From Theocolax elegans (Eukaryota > Arthropoda > Insecta > Hymenoptera > Cerocephalidae), in NCBI GenBank assembly GCA_026168455.1, contig CM047427.1, positions 58,915,249-58,979,248 of the forward strand: a stretch of 64,000 nucleotides of DNA, written 5' to 3'. Both the position numbers and the translations under genes were made by a program. Numbering within the stretch: position 1 is the stretch's first letter; each line of letters begins with the position of its first letter. Below are positions 57,928 to 64,000 of this stretch, piece by piece. The notes beneath the pieces are model-generated. The model had not been told where the DNA came from and searched no databases. It worked only from the letters and a program-made list of their open reading frames with translations.

Positions 57928-58850
57928 AAGCTTTGTCATCAGTCTTAGATGACGAAGCATGGTAATGGTTTAGACTTGAGAAAACTAGCTGGAAGGATTA
58001 TTTAGATTATGTAGATGCACTGAGACTACAATATGGAACGGAGGAAACGCAGAGCCAGCTTAGACATACATCACCAAGCTAAGAAGCATGCTAGATCAGG
58101 TTAAACCAACAATATCTCAATTCGAACAACTGGATAGAGCGTATCGGAAACTGCACCCAAGCTATAGATCTAAAATCGAAAGACACCATTTCGATAATTT
58201 TATACAGCTGCAGCGACTTGGTAAAAAGGAGGAAGCAAGACGTTTAATGGATGAAACGTACAAACCTTCACCAGTCATTTAAAATCACGGTCTAGCAAAG
58301 TATGCATACGTTGATCCTATGCAAACAAAATCCCGCAACTTAGCAGCTGTTACCTCAGAGCAGAGCGCAGATATTGTAGTTAATCTGTCCTTCATTCCGC
58401 AAAGTCCATAGCACCCATAACCACTAACCCACAAAAGAAAATACGGCACCAGTACCCATGGAAGACGAACAGCCCTCAAGCAGCAAGAAAATATACAGCA
58501 CCCCTTAAGCAAGAGTCTAAGCAGCAGTACAGCGAAGCTGTAAATAATAATAAACATAGCAGTTATTGGCAGCGAGCACAGGAAATTAAACAAAGGGCTG
58601 AATCACCAAAGAAACAGGAATTCAAGCCAAATAAATTTAGCACGCCAAACTACGTAGAGCAAAAGCCAATTCACCTAAGAAAATTTAAAGAGCCTTGATA
58701 TAGGTGTAATAAACTTGAGCATTGGATAGCAGAATGTCCAGAACCTGCAACCTGTCGTAATTGCGGTGCTCAAGGCACAAATAACACAAACTGCAGCTGC
58801 AACAAAAACAAAAGCCAGGGAAACTACAGCCAAAGAAAATAAAGACCTGT
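56862..58850 (+). pseudogene. Decayed gag, left-arm copy
   Basis: Starts mid-protein (FGPSSADWNAAVDEVKPN). The frame 56970-57452 ends at a TGA shared with the right arm, then reopens: 57657-57965 (RYSRSYETCLEDATFI, capsid-like), 58088-58282 (SQFEQLDRAYRKLHPSYRS, the end of the capsid domain), and a Lys/Gln-rich part to 58700. At 58702-58800 zinc-knuckle remains read CNKLEHWIAEC and CRNCGAQGTNNTNC, the first having lost one Cys. Several stops make it non-functional. The protein belongs to the same broad gag type as the fragment at 63728-64000. Confidence 0.75.
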
Positions 58851-58935
58851 ATTTTCTCACCCAAACACCCAAAAGGGTCAATACCCTCCCAATTAGCAGC
58901 AAATAATTCCCTAATACAGCAAATACCCAGCTGGG

Positions 58936-60216
58936 TAAATATATCCTGAGTCGAGAGACCATAACTTTCTCTACATTCCTCAAGATTTGATAAGAATGTC
59001 TCCGAATCATTCTTTTTCGCTTCTTTAAATTGTATATGGTGTCGTGAGAATATTTGTGCTGTCCTTTTTTCTCTTATAAAGGTAGCATCTTCTAAGCATG
59101 TTTCGTACGAACGGCTATACCTGAATGCTGGATTAAACGTACTTTGCTGCGGCTGTATGTGTGGGTTATATGGGATTGAGTACGTTTCGTTGTTCTCCTG
59201 ATGCACTGGCAATCTGCTATGCTGTCTATTTTATTGCTGGTTACTTTGCTGAATGCTGTTTTGTTCGATTAGTCTGCTGTATAACTGCTGCATTTGCTGT
59301 ATTTGCTGCTCCGATCGTCTGAATTGTTCATCGTATTTATTTTCAGGCTCTTTGTCATTATTTTGCGTCTTTTCTCTTGAGACGTTGGGTTCTGTAATTC
59401 CATCGTCTTCTCAATGGACACGCGGTACATTCCTATGTTCACTGCTCAGTTGTGTGCTGCTTGTAGGATTATATCTGTTTTCATTTGCCTGACTGACTCT
59501 TGACTTGAATGTGTGGATGGGATAATAAGAAGTCGAATTCATGCTTAACTGTGTCGTCGTTAAGCTTGGTATTGTATGCGTTAATTTCATCATCGAGTTA
59601 GTGCATACTGGTGACGTTGGACTTAATCTATATGCTGTAGATTGTGCTTGAGAACGATTAGTTGCGCTGCTTATTCTTAAATTTTCATTATTTAATCGCT
59701 GCATATCTTCTCTTGCGTTGCTGTTTTCCCTTACAGCTGATTGCATTTCCGGTCCGTATTCCATTTCCGGTAATGATAACAAATTCTCATTACTTATGGA
59801 GATGGATCTCGGTATTGTCCTCTTGATTGACCGGTTGGCAATTCAATATAAAGCATCCTTCTTGCTTTACTACCTTTTGCTGGAGCTGTATCCATAGCAA
59901 TATTGGGGATATTTTCTCTTTCTGAATGTGTTAGTGATAAATCTGCTTCAATATTCGGGTTAACCTCGTCTACTGCTGCATTCCAGTCAGCAGACGATGG
60001 TCCGAAATTACGTCTAATTTCGTACTTAGCCAACCTATCTCTTATAATTTTGGAATCCGCGTCTATATTTATTCCAATTTTACTCGCGTATACCGAGATT
60101 CTACCGTCACTGATATTATTTATGCTGCGTCGTATTACACCGTCCCCTATTGCTGGTTGTAACACTGATAAATCTTCTCCCAAAATTAAATCAAGATCAT
60201 CACCGTTGTGAGTCAT
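58936..60216 (-). pseudogene. Decayed gag, right-arm copy
   Basis: Starts at 60216 with MTHNGDDLDLILGEDLSV and reads to 59794, where a one-base deletion relative to the left arm shifts the frame. It resumes at 59782-59411 (LPEMEYGPEMQSAVREN), meets the shared TGA, and continues from 59212 to the junction at 58936. This copy holds the true N-terminus that the left arm has lost. Beyond the junction the frame runs antisense into the left-arm zinc-knuckle region. Confidence 0.75.
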
Positions 60217-61460
60217 TTTGATTAATTGACAGTAGCTTATTTTGTATTAATAGTTAAATAAATATTTCACTAATAGCTCTGTTTAGCTCGATTTAAATGA
60301 AATTTCTTAGCTCTTGTTTAATTCAATATATAACGTAAATTAAACACACCAAGCCAAAATCAAATAATACTTATGAAAAGAAAAAACAATTTCAAGCTAA
60401 GCTAATTATAACGGAATTACTTTCCACTAAGCAATCCACAAAAAGAAAAAAGAATAAACAAGTTTGCTTTATTATAAGATGGGCATTACAGGAAAATAAA
60501 TTACAGCGGGAAAATATGTATATATATGTTTGTTATTAATTATTGTTGTATGTCTATACGCAGCGTTATTATTCTGGGAAATAATATGTGCAGCCTTGTT
60601 TATACCAAAATTTCAATAAGTATTTATTGTTATTTTTCTTAAAATCAATAAATATTGGGGTATATGTGCAAGAGAACGTGCAAATTGTGCTAATAAGAGT
60701 AAAATATAAACTGGGTTTGGCAAGCAGCAAAACAACAGAAAATAAAAAAAAATTTATGCAGTATAAATTATTTAAACCAACTACTATTCTTGGGAAGCAA
60801 TTAGGGAGAAATTAAATTTTCGTTGCAATGGGTATAGCAGGACAAACAAAAATTGTTATTATTTATTAGTTTAATAATAAATAATGCAAGCAAAATGTGT
60901 TTAATAAGCGTTAATTGTATAATGCGGCAAAAACACAATTTAACCAAACGTGATAATAGCAAAAGGCATATGAATTAGCATTAATATGTTATATATATGA
61001 CCAACGAAAATTATAATGTTTAAAAAAAAATACATTAATAATGCTTAAAGCTGCTTCGAGTTATTATTGTAACTATAAAATGCAAATTGGTTATCAACTT
61101 TATATGTACTAAAATTAAAAAAAAATAGTCTCTTATAGAAGCACACAAAAAAATTATAAATACTTGGTTATTACAGCTGTATGGGTTAAAAGGAGAGGGA
61201 AAATGAATTATTTTTATATATCATATTACCCAGCATACCCAAAAAAAACAACTATACATAACCAAATATATAAAGCAGTGCAAATAACTTATTTAAAAGA
61301 AAAAACAAAATTATATTTTCCGTGCACGTCCTCAATATTACTTGCTGAAAATGGCCGTCAGAATGGCCGACCGGCTTCTTCCGGATGTGTGCGAGCTTTG
61401 CTGAAGGAAGAGAAAAGGGCAATATGGCTGCTTTTGCGTTGCGCTTCGACGCTTACAATA
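58936..61460 (-). mobile_element. Right arm of the large inverted repeat
   Basis: Internal region of an LTR element in minus orientation, matching the left arm from 61460 down to 58936. It includes the shared leader phrase GCCATTTT/AAAATGGCCGTCAGAATGG near 61345-61365 and is directly joined to a primer site and LTR on its right. Confidence 0.85.
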
Positions 61461-61568
61461 TTTTTTTGTTCGATCGCCTTTAATTATAACAATAAACTAT
61501 TATTTACGCCAATTTTATGCTGCAACTGGTAATTCACTATAACAAAAAGATCCCTTAAAAAAAACAAC

Positions 61569-61583
61569 CGCGTTGGGCGCCAA
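61569..61583 (-). promoter_or_regulatory. Primer-binding site of the right-arm element
   Basis: On the minus strand TTGGCGCCCAACGCG follows the LTR directly. TGGCGCCCAACG is the lysine-tRNA (CUU) type of primer site. Confidence 0.75.
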
Positions 61584-62824
61584 TGTGACGCTGCACTGGG
61601 AGTTAGGGTGCAGGTCAATAATTAAAGATTCGTTAATTAAAAGATTTATTACAACGATAATACAAGCTACTGTGATGGGGTGGGCGCCAGCCGCGTTAAT
61701 TCGCGACGAGTAAACGATAACTCGTGGGCTATCATAACTTAGATAATTGCTCCGTTGTAATGATATGAGTTCGCTGTAAGGGAAGGGAAGAGGAAGGAGG
61801 GGACCAGGATCTCGCACACACTATTACGGATACTCGGCGGTACCGTACGCAGCGAGATTGACGTATTCACCAACCTTTTAACGGCTATACTCAAAGGTAT
61901 ATCCCGGGTTCACGCTCTCGCTGTTCTCTCTCACTCTCTTTCGCTACAAGGTATCCGGCGGCTTCTCACCACAAAAAATAATCCGATCGGGACGGCGAAC
62001 CGTAGAGCTCTGGCTCTCAGCGTGCTCCAGAGCCGCGATGGTACCACGCGCCAGCGCAGTACGTACTTGTACGTGCTACATCGATCTCACATCGAGCGAG
62101 CGAGTCGATTACCGCTGCATTCAGGTTGTAGCGGTACACATATGCTGTATGTGTATGTTGACCTGGTGCTGTTTCAGGCTGGGAGCTCACCCGCCGCTGC
62201 ATCGCTGCTCGGAGCCGAGTCACCCCTGTCTCCTCGACGACGTTAACCTCGTTAACTGATAGCCACTCCGTCTTCAGCTCCAGGTAAATACTTTGACGTG
62301 GGGGTTACGCAAGTGTGCGTATTCATTTATATAGTGTTTAAAGAGGTTTGCTATACACGTTGTTTATGTATAGAAACCTAACCTCATTCTGCTCTATACT
62401 GTTCCTTGTACAGCTGTAGTGTTTACATACACGTTGCTCTTTTAGAGCTGTATACTGGTTGGGGTTGGAGGTTCCATAGCCTTCCGTCCGGACGGTGCTT
62501 CTTCGCCTAGTCTGCTGTTCTATGGAGCTAAGGAGGATCCTCGAGGCTTCCTTATTTATGGCCTCCTTGCTTCATCTGCTTGGTGGTGCCGAACCCGGAG
62601 GAGCCTACCTGATGCTGACCGAGCTCGTCCAGGGCCTTCAACGCCAGGACCACCCTAGTGCTTCGGCTGCTTATGTGTGCTGTGCTTGGGATAGGGTTTT
62701 AGTGTGTGAGGGTAGGTAGGGCTTATTTACTATGCGGCTAGGTAGGTGTAGGGAATTATATATGGGTAGGTTCGTTGTGGGTTCGATAGCTCATTACTTG
62801 ACATGTGCAAAGCACATTGTCACA
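61584..62824 (-). mobile_element. LTR of the right-arm element
   Basis: 1241 bp. Plus-strand ends are TGTGACGC and TTGTCACA, so the minus strand reads TGTGACAATG to GCGTCACA. It has the same family features as the solo LTR at 6083-7416. The open frames at 62017-62259 and 62495-62719 are chance frames in GC-rich LTR. The base motif ATAG follows it (62825-62828); the other LTR is absent, so no target-site test is possible. Confidence 0.8.
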
Positions 62825-63377
62825 ATAGTTACGAACAACAAATTGTTTTAGCAGGTTATTAATATTAGTTATTAATAATTTGGAAAAAATTACTTGTGCG
62901 GAGTATTTTTAATATTATTGTTTAACAAAATTACGGAACAAGCCCGGTTTTGTTGAATTATATTTATAACTATTTTGTTTAAATTTTTTTTCAATAAATT
63001 TTTTTTAATTTTATTATTATAATTATATATTTGCGCAAGCAAATATTTTTGGTTAAATTTTATTTTATTTTTCATCTGTGTGTTAGTGTATAAGAGACTG
63101 TAAATTCGATTTAAATTGTACCGAGTTTTAATTGTTACTGTACTACTTTGATTGTCAAAATAATTCAGTCTTGGATTGGTCCAAGTATCAATTTGCAATT
63201 TTTCAATCAAATAAAAGGAAAAAAGTTGATTTGAAAAGGTTTGATTATTATTTTTAATCGGTTGGCAATATTAACTTTTTTTATCATCTAAATATCTTTG
63301 GTTTTAAAAGGTTTTTGTCAATTTCAATTCGGATTTTCTTTTCCTATGCTTTAGGCTGCCCTTTTATAATATAGCGG
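62825..63377. other. AT-rich stretch without a gene
   Basis: The minus open frame at 62890-63210 is Asn/Lys/Ile-rich and judged non-coding. Confidence 0.5.
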
Positions 63378-63727
63378 TGTAGTACCCTATATGTGAATCT
63401 GGACACTGAGGTTTCTCCTCAATTGTCCAAACTTTACAGGGCATATGGGGATGCAGTTGGTGTGCCAACTGAGAGGAAATCCTCAGGTGCACAACGCCGT
63501 TTCTGCCCTATCAAAAAGATAACGATAAGCAGCTACGAGACGCGTATGTGCAAAATACTCAGTGAGATGCAGGATGCGAGGCACATTAAAAAGGACATTA
63601 GATCACTTCCTTTGGAGGAGATCTACGCCCAACTCGATTGATTGCGTCTCAATGCAAAAAGCGAAAAGTTTGAATGCAGAAAGTGTCTCTTAAGACATAG
63701 GATCAAGTGCTATGATCCTCAAATTGA
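63378..63727 (+). pseudogene. Retroelement-like fragment, unrecognised
   Basis: One frame runs from about 63378 through LSKLYRAYGDAVGVPTERK and RSLPLEEIYAQLD to a TGA at 63639, then continues LRLNAKSEKFECRKCLLRH and ends at 63720-63727. A Trp-to-stop change would explain the TGA. It has a C-x2-C pair but no family I can name. Position just before a capsid fragment suggests it belongs to the same element. Confidence 0.4.
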
Positions 63728-64000
63728 CGTGACGAGAAGGTCGTAAAATTTCTGAATTGCTTTAAGGCTATTGTGCGGGAATTCCGCCGACCGCCTCTGC
63801 TGCGCCAACAAGTAGAGATGGCGTCTTCTCAACTGAGACCGGAGTGCCGCAAATTTATGTCCTCGAAATGTATAAATAATTTTGAAGACATACTGAGGTA
63901 CGGCAAAGAATATGAACAAAACTTGATATGGGACAAGAAATTTGCGGAATCCACACCAAGAGAACAGGTTCATGTTCCACAAGCCTTCCCAAAACGTAGT
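63728..64000 (+). pseudogene. Gag capsid fragment, runs off the window
   Basis: Open frame from 63728 to the window end reading KAIVREFRRPPLLRQQVEMA and SSQLRPECRKFM, then NNFEDILRYGKEYEQN. This is the C-terminal capsid pattern of Ty3/gypsy-type Gag (leucine-rich turn, then L-P-x-x-R-x-x-M, then a helix with F-x-x-L-x-x-x-G-K-x-x-E). It continues past 64000, so completeness is unknown. Confidence 0.6.

Noticed and set aside
61584..62824. Gene cluster suggested by GC content and several 70-residue frames
   Set aside because: The block has TG...CA ends, an adjoining primer site and a relative at 6083-7416; it is an LTR.
62890..63210. 106-residue minus frame
   Set aside because: Asn/Lys/Ile composition expected from AT-rich non-coding DNA.

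Overview
The window looks like repeat-dense, AT-rich DNA from an arthropod, most likely an insect (an ant or other hymenopteran would fit, but this is not proven). The grounds are Ty3/gypsy retroelements with a CxxH-type Gag finger, a tRNA-derived SINE, several TTAA-flanked fold-back elements, spliced genes with GT-AG introns, and a USP47-type deubiquitinase. There is one 100-N assembly gap (27752-27851). Small indels between repeat copies suggest incompletely polished long reads.

Layout. 1-4.6 kb: a DNA element with terminal inverted repeats (TIRs), TA/GCC and GT microsatellites, and the left copy of a dispersed repeat. 4.6-19.4 kb: a TTAA-bounded element with perfect 18-bp ends (AGGGGATGCCATAC core). 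It contains a minisatellite, a solo LTR and a 10-kb satellite of 37 complete 276-bp monomers. The satellite has a higher-order order: a 13-monomer pattern occurs twice. Diverged monomers at the right end of the same element suggest the satellite was amplified from it. 19.5-27.5 kb: degenerate repeats, a 343-bp-arm palindrome whose spacer holds a tRNA-Thr-like SINE, and a truncated gypsy element (two LTR copies, gag, protease) inserted exactly at one end of the palindrome. 27.9-33.7 kb: an LTR remnant, two TTAA elements, a small three-exon gene of unknown function, an orphan minus-strand exon, and one copy of a 1.45-kb repeat whose inverted partner lies at 53.7-55.2 kb.

33.7-39.3 kb: two decayed, mutually related transposase-like genes placed head to head. 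The plus-strand one ends in tandem USP-like cysteine-peptidase domains. 41.5-52 kb (minus): a frame-continuous, compact USP47-like gene with an intact Cys/His/Asp core and an unusual C-terminal zinc ribbon. One of its introns carries an intact antisense Ty3/gypsy element (618-bp LTRs, tRNA-Trp primer site, canonical GGGAAAC frameshift site, complete pol). Its promoter appears to be shared with a plus-strand BED-like zinc-finger gene at 52.8-53.2 kb.

55.2-62.8 kb: a large inverted repeat made of two decayed copies of another gag element, with a 1.24-kb LTR at its right end. 63.4-64 kb: gag-like fragments running off the window.

Only the USP47-like gene, the BED-finger gene and possibly the unknown three-exon gene look like host genes. 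Almost everything else is mobile or repetitive DNA, much of it nested.
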